Below the pieces are notes generated by a model that had not been told where the DNA came from, did not search any database, and was given only the letters and a program-made list of their open reading frames with translations. DNA of 32,472 nt, from positions 1 through 32,472 of the forward strand of contig JAADFL010000029.1 in the NCBI GenBank assembly GCA_013152945.1, given 5' to 3'. Within the stretch, counting starts at the first letter, position 1. Each line of letters starts with the position of its first letter. The position numbers and the translations under genes are program-made. Positions 24,855 to 32,472 of this stretch are shown one piece after another. This DNA comes from Deltaproteobacteria bacterium. Lineage in GTDB: Bacteria; Myxococcota_A; JAADFL01.

Positions 24855-26339
24855 ATGGGAAGGACCATCCTCCTAGCTGATGATAGCAAGACTATCAGGA
24901 AGGCCGTGGAAATGGCCTTGGACGGTGAGGATTATGATATCGTTGCAGTTTCCAGAGCTGCAGATGTGGTGCCTAAATGTAAGGAAATCGATCTCTCGGC
25001 TGTGTTGCTGGATGTCAATTTCAATGACAAAGAAGATCAAAGGACAGGCTTGGATATATGCAGGGAACTCAAGAGTGAAGACTCTTGCAGGGACATCCCT
25101 GTAATCTTCATGCATCCTTTGATGGGAACCTTTGATGAACAAGCAGCATTTTCAGCAGGCGGCAGCGGTCATGTGTCCAAGCCTTTCGAGTGCCGCGAGC
25201 TTTTGAGCGCCCTGGATGAAGCAATCTCGAGGCCGGCACAAGAGAAATCATCAGTAGCAGCAGCCATCTCGGAAACAATAAGTGACTTTGCCGGTTCTCC
25301 TGCGGAACCTCCTGCACCGGCAGAGTCGGAAGCGATTTCACCTGAGCCGGAAGCTGTGCCCACTGTACCTGAACAGGTCGAGGAGGATGTCGAGGCTATT
25401 GCCCCGGAACCCGGTGTCAATGAAGCCAGGCCGATTGCTCCCGAACCGATTGCTCCCGAACCATCCCTTGGCGATGCCCAGGATAAGGCGGCTACTGATT
25501 TCTCGAGCATGCCTTCTCCTGTGGATGCGCAAATTCCGGATACTGGTGAAGAGGGCATGGGGACATCGGCTGAAGACCTTCCCGAGGCATCGATCGAAGA
25601 CCTTCCCGAGGCATCGATCGAAGACCTTCCCGAGGCCTCGATCGAAGATCTGCCCGAGGCATCGATCGAAGACCTTCCCGAGGCATCGATCGAAGACCTT
25701 CCCAAGGAGCCGATCGAAGATCTTTCCGAGGCGCCGATTGAAGATGGCGGCAAACTGCCGGAAGAAGAAGTTTCAGAGTCAACTACGCCGGAGCCGCTCC
25801 AGGATGAAATAGAGGCTGCTGGCAATCCACCCGAAGCCGCTAATGCCGGAGAAGCAGGTGCAGCCACGGGGACCGAAGATATTGGGGAAGATGTTTTTGA
25901 TTTCGGCCTTGACGGTGAACCGGCTCAGTCAGGCGACAATGCGAGTGAGGGCTTATCATCTTCAGCCGATGAGGCCCATGAAGAGAATCCGGAAGAATCT
26001 CTTTCGGAAGAGATGCCCGAACCATGGAAGGGGGCTGATCTTTCGGCGAGTGACGGAGCTTTAGAGAGCGTGGAGACCGAGGAAACGCCTTCTGTGCCGG
26101 ACTCCTCTCCCGTTCCATCAAGTTTGGAACCAAAGCCTGTGGTCGCATCGGACAGCCGGCATGTCGAACCGGACGGACTTGAAGCATCGAAAGCCGGGAG
26201 TGATCTGGAACGCGAGTTGGGTGCTATTGCTTACAGGATAATTGAGAGAATTGCATGGGAAGTGGTTCCCGATCTTGCAGAAACTCTGATACGCGAGGAA
26301 CTGGATCGCTTGATCAGGGAAAAGAAGGGATCCAATTGA
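24855..26339 (+). CDS. Atypical response regulator with long acidic repeat linker and conserved C-terminal helix
   Basis: This 494-residue protein has AGGAGG just before ATG 24855. Receiver 1-125: acidic pocket Asp9/Asp10, phospho-acceptor Asp53 (LLDVNF) and Lys109 (SKPF) are present. The switch Ser/Thr expected after strand 4 is replaced (VIFMHP), so signalling may be unusual. Residues 126-450 are Pro/Glu/Ser-rich, strongly acidic and probably disordered, with seven 8-residue repeats of the type DLPEASIE at 241-296. The C-terminus (about 455-490) is a predicted amphipathic helix containing IAWEVVPDLAETLIREELDRL. I recall this motif at the ends of other deltaproteobacterial regulators. No DNA-binding domain is seen, so output is probably by protein contact. 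Confidence 0.8.
   Translation: MGRTILLADDSKTIRKAVEMALDGEDYDIVAVSRAADVVPKCKEIDLSAVLLDVNFNDKEDQRTGLDICRELKSEDSCRDIPVIFMHPLMGTFDEQAAFSAGGSGHVSKPFECRELLSALDEAISRPAQEKSSVAAAISETISDFAGSPAEPPAPAESEAISPEPEAVPTVPEQVEEDVEAIAPEPGVNEARPIAPEPIAPEPSLGDAQDKAATDFSSMPSPVDAQIPDTGEEGMGTSAEDLPEASIEDLPEASIEDLPEASIEDLPEASIEDLPEASIEDLPKEPIEDLSEAPIEDGGKLPEEEVSESTTPEPLQDEIEAAGNPPEAANAGEAGAATGTEDIGEDVFDFGLDGEPAQSGDNASEGLSSSADEAHEENPEESLSEEMPEPWKGADLSASDGALESVETEETPSVPDSSPVPSSLEPKPVVASDSRHVEPDGLEASKAGSDLERELGAIAYRIIERIAWEVVPDLAETLIREELDRLIREKKGSN
25575..25742 (+). repeat. Seven in-frame 24-bp tandem repeats
   Basis: Units begin at 25575, 25599, 25623, 25647, 25671, 25695 and 25719. Five encode DLPEASIE; the last two are DLPKEPIE and DLSEAPIE. 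The near identity at DNA level in the first five suggests recent expansion by slippage or unequal exchange. Copy number could vary between strains. Confidence 0.9.
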
Positions 26340-26367
26340 AATTGATGGATCTTCAGGTCATCTGACA

Positions 26368-27225
26368 ATGGAGCTTTCAGTGGGCCTGCTAAGCAGTCCC
26401 TTGGTTGAATCAATCATAGATTTGGCGTTGTTGGAGGATGCTCCTTTTGGAGATGTTACTGTAGGAATTTCCGGCCTGGATGACGCAGTCATACAAGCAG
26501 ACATCATTGCACAAGAGAAATGTGTTATTGCCGGTTTGCCGGTGCTGGTCGCCGTATTCAAGAAAACGGATCCGGGCGTATTGGTGGACACTCATGTGTC
26601 TGACGGAGAGGCCGTGGACCCAGGTATGGTCGTGGCATCTGTACATGGCAATGCAGGCCCTATTTTAACAGCGGAAAGAACAGCTCTCAATTTTCTGCAA
26701 CGGCTCTCGGGCATTGCAACGTTGACAAGAAAATTCAAAGAAGAGTTGAAGGGCACGGACACGATTTTGCTGCCTACCCGAAAGACCACTCCGGGCCACA
26801 GGGTAATTGAGCGTTATGCTGTTTTTGTGGGTGGTGGACGAATGCACAGGGCTTCTCTGTCTGATGGCATCTTGATAAAGGATAATCATATTGCCGCTGC
26901 AGGCGGCCTTGTACAAAGTGTGCGGCTTGCAAGATTGACAGGTCCCTGGACACTCAAAGTGGAAGTGGAGGTTACTACACTGGAAGAAGTGAGAGATGCT
27001 GTTGATGCCGGTGCCGACATTATCATGTTCGACAACATGTCCCCTGAACAGGTCCAGGAAGCATGCCGGTTGTGCCCGCCGAATGTTCTGACAGAGGCTT
27101 CGGGGGGAATAACATTGGATACGGCGAGGAAATACGCCGAAGCCGGAGTCAATGCCGTTTCCGTGGGCATATTGACCCATTCTTCGAGGGCAATTGATTT
27201 TTCAATGGAAATCGAAAGGACCTGA
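26368..27225 (+). CDS. nadC: Nicotinate-nucleotide pyrophosphorylase (carboxylating), quinolinate phosphoribosyltransferase
   Basis: This 285-residue enzyme of de novo NAD synthesis converts quinolinate and PRPP to nicotinate mononucleotide. Motifs are LLEDAPFGDVT, ERTALNFLQRLSGIAT, TRKTTPGHRVIERYAV, LIKDNHI, MFDNMSPE and EASGGI. All regions are present. The usual GGGxNHR reads GGGRMHR here (Asn to Met), an oddity worth noting. It begins 28 bases after the response-regulator gene and precedes coaX, so this may be one transcript. Confidence 0.95.
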   Translation: MELSVGLLSSPLVESIIDLALLEDAPFGDVTVGISGLDDAVIQADIIAQEKCVIAGLPVLVAVFKKTDPGVLVDTHVSDGEAVDPGMVVASVHGNAGPILTAERTALNFLQRLSGIATLTRKFKEELKGTDTILLPTRKTTPGHRVIERYAVFVGGGRMHRASLSDGILIKDNHIAAAGGLVQSVRLARLTGPWTLKVEVEVTTLEEVRDAVDAGADIIMFDNMSPEQVQEACRLCPPNVLTEASGGITLDTARKYAEAGVNAVSVGILTHSSRAIDFSMEIERT

Positions 27226-27296
27226 CATCTTTTTCATTCTTGGCCGGTAGGGATTTATTGGCAATATTTCAACAGTGAGTCCATAGGGGGTCGGAA

Positions 27297-28061
27297 TTGA
27301 TTGCAGTTGTAGATATTGGTAATACGAATACCGTAATAGGACTATTCAAGGGTGACAGCTTGGCAGCCGATTGGAGGCTGGAAAGCAAGAAACAACGGAC
27401 AGCCGATGAATACTGTTTGTTTATTCGATCCCTCCTCGACGGAGCAAAGCTGCAGGATGAACAGATAAGTGGAGCCATTCTGTCGAGTGTGGTTCCGCCA
27501 CTCACCGCTACGTTCAAATCGGTCTTGAAACGCTTGCTTAATGTCATTCCGCTTGTTGTGGGACCGGGATTGAAGACAGGTATGCCAATACTATATGACA
27601 ATCCGAGGGAGGTAGGCGCAGATAGAATCGTAAATTCGGTGGCTGCCTATGAGCATTTCAAACAGGGAACGATAATAGTGGATTTTGGGACGGCCACTAC
27701 ATTCGATGTGGTTTCTCCCAAGGGGGAGTACTTGGGAGGAGCTATTTCTCCTGGCCTCTTCATCGCCAACGAGGCCCTGTTTCACAGGGCCAGCAAGCTG
27801 CCGAGGGTAGAACTGGCCAAACCGAAGCGGATAGTAGGCAAAAATACGGTAGAGAGTATACAGTCGGGCGTGTTTTTTGGTTTCGTATCTCTTGTTGATG
27901 GAATGGTTCGGAAAATTCGCAGTGAAATAGATTTTCCTTCAAGGGTAATTGCCACGGGCGGTATTGCGAGTGTGCTTGTATCGGCCACCAAGACCATCGA
28001 AGAGGTGGATGAGCACCTGACCCTGAAAGGTTTGAAAATCCTGTTTGAAAGGAACCGCTGA
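27297..28061 (+). CDS. coaX: Type III pantothenate kinase
   Basis: This 254-residue ASKHA-fold kinase performs the first step of coenzyme A synthesis. TTG start 27297 is supported by AGGGGG at 27285-27290 and gives the usual N-terminus IAVVDIGNTNTVIG with the catalytic Asp. GPGLKTGMPILYDNPREVGADRIVN, VDFGTATTFDVVSPKGEYLGGAISPG and the C-terminal ATGGIA phosphate motif follow. It is complete and of normal length. Confidence 0.94.
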   Translation: MIAVVDIGNTNTVIGLFKGDSLAADWRLESKKQRTADEYCLFIRSLLDGAKLQDEQISGAILSSVVPPLTATFKSVLKRLLNVIPLVVGPGLKTGMPILYDNPREVGADRIVNSVAAYEHFKQGTIIVDFGTATTFDVVSPKGEYLGGAISPGLFIANEALFHRASKLPRVELAKPKRIVGKNTVESIQSGVFFGFVSLVDGMVRKIRSEIDFPSRVIATGGIASVLVSATKTIEEVDEHLTLKGLKILFERNR

Positions 28062-28097
28062 ATTAGAGCACTTGCCCTGACTTACTTTTTTTATTTT

Positions 28098-29060
28098 TTA
28101 TTCGTATACTTGTATCTTGTAGTCATTTCTTGCTGCAAAGGTGAAAACTTCGAGGGCGATATCACATTCGACGCCTATCTTTTTTGCTGTATCCAGATTG
28201 ATGGCAATCTCGAGTCCTTGGGGGAATTCTATGGGCAACAGGCTCGGGGACAGCCCCTGCCTAATGATTTTTTTTGCCATCTTTCCGGCTTGTCGGCCTA
28301 TCGACGACGGCGACGGAGATAGAGATACCAGTGCCCCGGCTTTTACCATCTTTTCCGAGATTGAGAAGAAAGGAATCTTGTGTTTTTTTGTAAAGTCCAC
28401 CAGGGTCCTGAAGGCCAGGGAATTCATCAATGTGGGATCCGGGACCATCCAAAGGGCGTCCACCTTGCCCAGGAAGGCACGTGCTCCCCTGGTCACATCC
28501 TCGGATCGATCGATCTTGGCAGGGACCAAGGCCATTCCCAGTTGTTCCGAATACTCGAAAGCTTTTTCGATAAGTCTGCGCGAGTACCTTGGATTGTACA
28601 TTACACCCACGGTTCTCGTTGAAGGCGCAATCGTCTGAAGGGTGGCCAATTGAGTCTTTATCGGCAAGCTCAAGGAGATCCCGGTGATATTGTCATTTGA
28701 CAGGTTATACCTTTCAGGATGGGGCACCATGCAAAATATTATGGGAATGTCATTTATTTCCCTGGCTGCGAGAGTGGCCGCTTCAGTGCCTATGACGAGA
28801 ATGGCAAGTGGTTTTCTGGAGCGAATTCTTTGAAAGATGCTTTGACCGCGTCTCAAGTTTCCTTTCATGTCATACTCGATGATACGCATCTTGGTTTCGA
28901 CGGAGAATGCCGTAAGAACGTCGTTGTAGATCTCCAGGTCTTTGCTCTTGACGGCGGCGATTTCTTTACTGGCCAGCGCACTTGTCGGATTACCCCAAAA
29001 GAACAAGATAGCAATCAATGTGGCAGAGAATTGACGCAGGTTTAAAAAGTTGTGTTTCAT
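28098..29060 (-). CDS. PF04392-type periplasmic substrate-binding protein, stand-alone
   Basis: The product is 320 residues from ATG 29060, which has GGGAG nearby; an in-frame ATG at 29078 has none. The N-terminus is a signal peptide ending near SALASKE. The mature part is a two-lobe binding protein of the ABC_sub_bind family, with TVGVMYNPRYSRRLIEKAFEYSEQLGM, LWMVPDPTLMNSLAF, VKAGALVSLSPSPSSIGRQAG and the terminal INLDTAKKIGV. Usual partners are ABC permease and ATPase genes, but none is nearby. It lies 51 bases downstream of the kinase-fold receptor gene on the same strand, so a ligand-sensing partnership is a reasonable inference. Confidence 0.85.
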   Translation of the reverse strand: MKHNFLNLRQFSATLIAILFFWGNPTSALASKEIAAVKSKDLEIYNDVLTAFSVETKMRIIEYDMKGNLRRGQSIFQRIRSRKPLAILVIGTEAATLAAREINDIPIIFCMVPHPERYNLSNDNITGISLSLPIKTQLATLQTIAPSTRTVGVMYNPRYSRRLIEKAFEYSEQLGMALVPAKIDRSEDVTRGARAFLGKVDALWMVPDPTLMNSLAFRTLVDFTKKHKIPFFSISEKMVKAGALVSLSPSPSSIGRQAGKMAKKIIRQGLSPSLLPIEFPQGLEIAINLDTAKKIGVECDIALEVFTFAARNDYKIQVYE

Positions 29061-29111
29061 ACATTCTCCCGTGGGCATTACTTTCTAATGGCGGCTTTTA
29101 CACCGGGATGA

Positions 29112-32100
29112 CTATTTGGAGATTGGATCGGCACAACAGCGAAAACCAGCCAACGGACCTTTTGAACTGGGCGCATGATTCTCCCGGCTGGCGCATCGCA
29201 CCGCCCAATCGGGACGATCCGCCGAGCCACCTTTTTGTACTCTATCTTTTATTGTAGATGACCACAAGCCTGATGTCCATTCACTAGCGTTACCACTCAT
29301 ATCAAAGACACCATAACCGCTTCTGCATTTTCTAAATGTCCCGGATGGACTAAGGTCGCGATCCTCTCCATTTTCATCTTCATTGTCGCATTTGTTCGGC
29401 TCGAAACGGTTACCATATGGATATTTTTTATTCCCCGGACCCTTACAAGCCTTTTCCCATTCTTCCTCGGTGCATAATCGTTTTCCTCTGCGTGCACATA
29501 GCTTTGATGCAGTGTACCAGGAGACATTGACCCTTGGCTTCAGACCCCGCCCGTTCGGGTACTCATAGTAATCGATACAATAGGCAGGCAACTCGATTTT
29601 CGTGTTTGCTTTTTCACCGAAGTTCCTCATTGGATCGCCGGGAGAGCTTCCCATCAGAAAAGGTCCGGCAGGGATCATTACCATGCCGCGGGGACACTTG
29701 ATATTGCCGGTCAGGTTGCCGGGCTGTGGTTGAGCTGCCATGGCGGCTTCCCGCTCTTTTTTTATTTTCTCCAGTTCTGCAGCTTTCTGTTGCTGCCTTT
29801 TCTTTTTCTCCAGTTCTGCAGCTTTCTGTTGCTGCCTTTTCTTTTTCTCCAGTTCTGCAGCTTTCTGTTGCTGCCTTTTTATTTTCTCCAGTTCTGCAGC
29901 TTTCTGTTGTTGCCTTTTCTTTTTCAAGGCTGCAAATTTTTTATTGTTTAAACCTTTTTTTGGTTTGCCTGCTTGTTTTACCGGTTTCACGTTCTTTCTT
30001 TTGTCTATTATATTTTCCTGTCCCGGCTCATTTTCCTGGTTCCGGCCGGCCTGTTCTTGTGCCTGCTTTTCGTTTTCAGGCTTTTTTATAACTTTTGCCT
30101 GGGCCGTTTCTTGCTTTTCCAAAGTCGGTTTCTCTTTGCTTGGGCTTGTCTCAACTAAAACCCGCGTCTTACTTGTTTGCTTCTTTTGTGCTCTTTCCTT
30201 GGCAATAGGGGAGGCATTCCGCTTGTAATTCGTTGGTTTTTCATTTGAACCGCCTGATGAGAGATAGAGCAGGCTGCCGCCGACAATCATGGCAATAATT
30301 ATCCCGATTACCGCCAGGACAGGTAGAATAGACTTGTTGGTGCGGCCCATTGATTCAGGACTTGTTGTTTTTGCGCTTTTATCAAGGGCAGGAGGTTCAG
30401 CTATTTCTTGCTTGGATGTCGGGGCTTTTTCCCCGGACGCGAGGTCGCGAACATCCGGTCCCAGTTCTTGACCGAGTTCGTCCGCCTGTGTGCCAGAATA
30501 TTTTTCGTCTTCTTCAGCGCCGATAATCCTGGCTACGGTTTCTTCACCGCCCAGGTGCTCGGCTGTTCGTATACCGGCTTCACGTTCGTCTTCCGGTGGA
30601 GGAGCGGGTAATGCCCCTTCTTCGATTCCCTCTTCAGACTCCTCTTCTTCCGGTTCATCGTCTCCCATGTCAATATCGATGGAAAATTCCTCTTCCTCGA
30701 TATTCGATTCGTCGACCGGTTGAAATTCGTCTTCTTTGCCTTTTGATGGCGGATGCTCTTCGTCAAGCTCGACTTGTTTCTCCTCGTGTATTTGTTCATC
30801 TATATTTTTTTGAGCAGGCACCTGCGAATCTTTCATAAAAACCGGGGTCTCTTTTGCTTTTGATGCAGGTACTGCCTCCAATTCAACATCATCCCAAGCA
30901 GAGTCATCGATGTCCGAAACTTTGTCGCTTGTTGTTGGGCCGGTTGAAGGTTTTTCGATTACTGGAGCCGCTTCTTTCGGCTGTTTGCTTTTTACATCAT
31001 CCGAATGTTCGGTATGTTCGGCCTTTTTCTTTTGTTTCAGAGTTTTTTTCTTTTTTTCAGCAGCCTTTCTTTTCCCGGCCGCCAATTGTTTATCCTCTGA
31101 TTTGCCGGGAATAGGAGGAGGCGAGGGAGATGGCCTGGATTGCGGCATACTGAGGTCATCCAGCGAGTAGGCATATGTAAGATCACCCTTTTCAAGTATC
31201 TCCAGCAAATCTTCGGCCAAATCCTCAACCGCCGGATATCTTACTGAAGGCACCGGGTGAACAGAACGTAAAAAAACATAATCCAAGGCCGGTGGAATCT
31301 GGTCATTGAATTTGGATAATTTGAAGGGGATCCCCTTGAAAATTCTTCCTGCAAGCATCTCTCCGATCATTATGCCCAAGGAGTAGATGTCGGTTCTCCG
31401 ATCGGCCCTTGCCGCAATATGTTTCTGTTCCGGAGAAAGGTAGTCAAGGGTTCCGCTTTCCGCCTGTGCGTTCAGATACGCCTCATGATGAATTGCCCGA
31501 TCCAAACAAAAATCAGTGACCTTGAGAAGGTCCGGCAAAACAATAATGTTGTCAGGTTTCAGGTTGCCGTGAAACGTATACTGGTGCGCATGCTGCAGGG
31601 CCAGTGAAACCTGGCTGATAATAGGTTCGATTTCCGGTATGCTGAATAGTTGCCCCTTGCCCTGACGAAGATCGATTATCTGCCTTAACGATAAGCCTTC
31701 AAGAAGCTGCATAGTCACATAATAGCTTCGGCCGATCTGTTCCACATCGTATATTCTTACGATGTTGGGCTGTGAAAATCTCCGGATTGCCCGTACAGAC
31801 TTGCCGAAACGATCCAGGCTTGCACTGTCCGGAAAAAGAGATGGGTCAAAATATTTCAGCGCAACATCCACGTCGATTTCAAGATCCCTGACCCTGTAAA
31901 CCACCCCCAGACCGCCACTGCCGATTACGTCAATAACTTCGTAACGCTCTGCAATCTTTTCACCTTTTTCATGAAAGGACTGGCGCGTGATTGGCGAGGT
32001 TTTCTTTCGTATGCCCCCACGGCCCGCATTATGCCCCTTTTTCAAGCGGTATCCGCAGTGTGGACAAATGTCAGTGCCATCCGGCAAGACGCTTCCGCAA

Positions 32101-32114
32101 CGGTAACAGAGCAA
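29112..32114 (-). CDS. Transmembrane protein kinase-like (predicted pseudokinase) with extracytoplasmic SUMF1/FGE-like domain
   Basis: This 1000-residue protein starts at TTG 32114, seven bases after GGAG. A zinc ribbon (Cys3, Cys6, Cys17, Cys20) is followed by a Ser/Thr-kinase fold at 57-310. Gly loop GSGGLG (65-70) and Lys87 are present, as are SPEQ and DIYSLG. However, the alpha-C Glu position is Ser106, the catalytic HRD Asp is Asn184 (HGNLKPDN) and DFG is DFC (201-203), so phosphotransfer is doubtful. A long acidic linker leads to a membrane helix at about 596-618. Then come a Lys/Gln/Glu-rich region with four 13-residue repeats (about 733-784) and a formylglycine-generating-enzyme-like domain (807-996: MVMIPAGPFLMGS, EEEWEKAC, DMSGNASEW, GFRCCAD). 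Only one of the two FGE active-site cysteines aligns (Cys974), so that domain is more likely ligand-binding. It is probably co-transcribed with the binding-protein gene. Confidence 0.88.
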   Translation of the reverse strand: MLCYRCGSVLPDGTDICPHCGYRLKKGHNAGRGGIRKKTSPITRQSFHEKGEKIAERYEVIDVIGSGGLGVVYRVRDLEIDVDVALKYFDPSLFPDSASLDRFGKSVRAIRRFSQPNIVRIYDVEQIGRSYYVTMQLLEGLSLRQIIDLRQGKGQLFSIPEIEPIISQVSLALQHAHQYTFHGNLKPDNIIVLPDLLKVTDFCLDRAIHHEAYLNAQAESGTLDYLSPEQKHIAARADRRTDIYSLGIMIGEMLAGRIFKGIPFKLSKFNDQIPPALDYVFLRSVHPVPSVRYPAVEDLAEDLLEILEKGDLTYAYSLDDLSMPQSRPSPSPPPIPGKSEDKQLAAGKRKAAEKKKKTLKQKKKAEHTEHSDDVKSKQPKEAAPVIEKPSTGPTTSDKVSDIDDSAWDDVELEAVPASKAKETPVFMKDSQVPAQKNIDEQIHEEKQVELDEEHPPSKGKEDEFQPVDESNIEEEEFSIDIDMGDDEPEEEESEEGIEEGALPAPPPEDEREAGIRTAEHLGGEETVARIIGAEEDEKYSGTQADELGQELGPDVRDLASGEKAPTSKQEIAEPPALDKSAKTTSPESMGRTNKSILPVLAVIGIIIAMIVGGSLLYLSSGGSNEKPTNYKRNASPIAKERAQKKQTSKTRVLVETSPSKEKPTLEKQETAQAKVIKKPENEKQAQEQAGRNQENEPGQENIIDKRKNVKPVKQAGKPKKGLNNKKFAALKKKRQQQKAAELEKIKRQQQKAAELEKKKRQQQKAAELEKKKRQQQKAAELEKIKKEREAAMAAQPQPGNLTGNIKCPRGMVMIPAGPFLMGSSPGDPMRNFGEKANTKIELPAYCIDYYEYPNGRGLKPRVNVSWYTASKLCARRGKRLCTEEEWEKACKGPGNKKYPYGNRFEPNKCDNEDENGEDRDLSPSGTFRKCRSGYGVFDMSGNASEWTSGLWSSTIKDRVQKGGSADRPDWAVRCASRENHAPSSKGPLAGFRCCADPISK
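29769..29924 (-). repeat. Four 39-bp tandem repeats inside the kinase-like gene
   Basis: Near-identical 39-bp units recur; the shared CCAGTTCTGCAG word on the + strand falls at 29771, 29810, 29849 and 29888. Each encodes 13 residues of the type QQQKAAELEKKKR, a coiled-coil or rod spacer between membrane helix and SUMF1 domain. The repeats keep frame and probably vary in number. Confidence 0.85.
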
Positions 32115-32472
32115 TCCTTACTCCATGCCCACGTGGCCGAGTGAATAGAACAACAACCCGCTTTGCGAGTGCCTCGGCTGAATTTCGATTAAATATTGGT
32201 AGCACAATACGAGCTGGACAGGCAAGGACAATTTAAAATATCCGCTTGCTTGTCGGCAAAATAGAGGCAATGGTCTGTCGAAGCCGAGTCAATATGTCAG
32301 TATAGTGCCGAGTGAAAATGTCGTTGGGGTAATGGTTCATGCCACATACCTTTGGTTGGAGTCAGGCCCTCCCCACCCGGTCCTCCCCACCCAGGTTGAT
32401 TTTCAAGGCATGAAAAAAAGCCAAACAATTTGTTTTTTTATCTCCTGGACCAGGCCGGCTATCCACCACCCT
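32115..32472. other. Upstream region of the kinase-like gene
   Basis: No gene is seen. It holds three copies of GCCGAGTSAA (32136, 32283, 32307), an imperfect 18-bp palindrome GGACAATTTAAAATATCC (32226-32243) and the right copy of the dispersed repeat. These may be regulatory, but no confident promoter could be assigned. Confidence 0.45.
32368..32411 (-). repeat. Dispersed repeat, right copy, with CCTCCCCACCC doublet
   Basis: Positions 32384-32411 are the exact reverse complement of 385-412 (28 of 28 bases). Beside it, CCTCCCCACCC occurs at 32368-32378 and again at 32382-32392. This parallels the GT-rich tandem repeat adjoining the left copy, so the element seems to be a conserved core plus a variable G-rich tail. 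Confidence 0.75.

Noticed and set aside
25169-25867. Ser-rich open frame opposite the response-regulator linker
   Set aside because: It is the complement of the 24-bp repeats and acidic linker; no start signal.
28062-28097. Terminator between coaX and the binding-protein gene
   Set aside because: T-rich but without a convincing hairpin.
29112-29694. Active formylglycine-generating enzyme
   Set aside because: The cysteine five residues before Cys974 is replaced by Asp, so the two-cysteine site is incomplete; no sulfatase gene is nearby.
29726-30228. Phe/Cys-rich open frames opposite the kinase-like gene
   Set aside because: They are antisense images of the Lys/Gln/Glu repeat and show the same 13-residue periodicity.

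Overview
The window looks like a chromosomal segment of an anaerobic, Gram-negative member of the former Deltaproteobacteria (Desulfobacterota). I infer this from three things: a ring-hydrolase/dehydrogenase/thiolase set of the anaerobic benzoyl-CoA pathway, the gene order thrS-infC-rpmI-rplT-pheS-pheT-ihfA-merR, and multi-domain signalling proteins typical of that group. No taxon can be fixed from sequence alone. No complete mobile element, CRISPR array or phage gene was seen.

Layout. 1-653 is non-coding and carries a GT-rich 17-bp tandem repeat. 654-4114 holds three + strand genes for lower benzoyl-CoA degradation (thiolase, 6-hydroxycyclohexenoyl-CoA dehydrogenase, 6-oxocyclohexenoyl-CoA ring hydrolase). 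They are followed closely by an M48 membrane protease with two zinc ribbons (4135-5745) and an Fsr-like MFS exporter (to 6943). After a repeat-bearing gap come a TauE/SafE exporter (+) and a convergent amino-acid permease (-). 10059-12221 is a soluble PAS-GAF hybrid histidine kinase. 12222-12817 is a non-coding, repeat-rich gap ending in a good promoter for tRNA-Val(GAC).

12975-20406 is the translation block thrS-infC-rpmI-rplT-pheS-pheT-ihfA-merR. It is followed by tRNA-Pro(GGG) and the stress/repair/envelope set surE-pcm-nlpD-like (20680-22867). On the minus strand, a TPR lipoprotein-like gene is coupled by a 4-base overlap to a small membrane-protein gene. Divergent from these is an atypical response regulator with a long acidic, repeat-bearing linker, followed by nadC and coaX. 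The right end (28098-32114, minus) is a two-gene unit. Its first gene is a 1000-residue membrane protein with a zinc ribbon, a kinase fold lacking key catalytic residues, one transmembrane helix, an EK/Q-rich repeat and an extracytoplasmic SUMF1/FGE-like domain. Its second gene is a stand-alone PF04392-type periplasmic binding protein.

Most notable. (i) A dispersed intergenic repeat family shares a TGAAAATCAAC core. One 28-bp identical copy lies near each end of the window in opposite orientation, and a related pair sits at 12.3 kb. (ii) The predicted pseudokinase/SUMF1 receptor and its adjacent orphan binding protein look like an uncharacterised envelope-sensing pair. (iii) The atypical response regulator with seven 24-bp repeats stands divergent from the TPR/membrane-protein pair. 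Functions are read from motifs only; no database search was possible.
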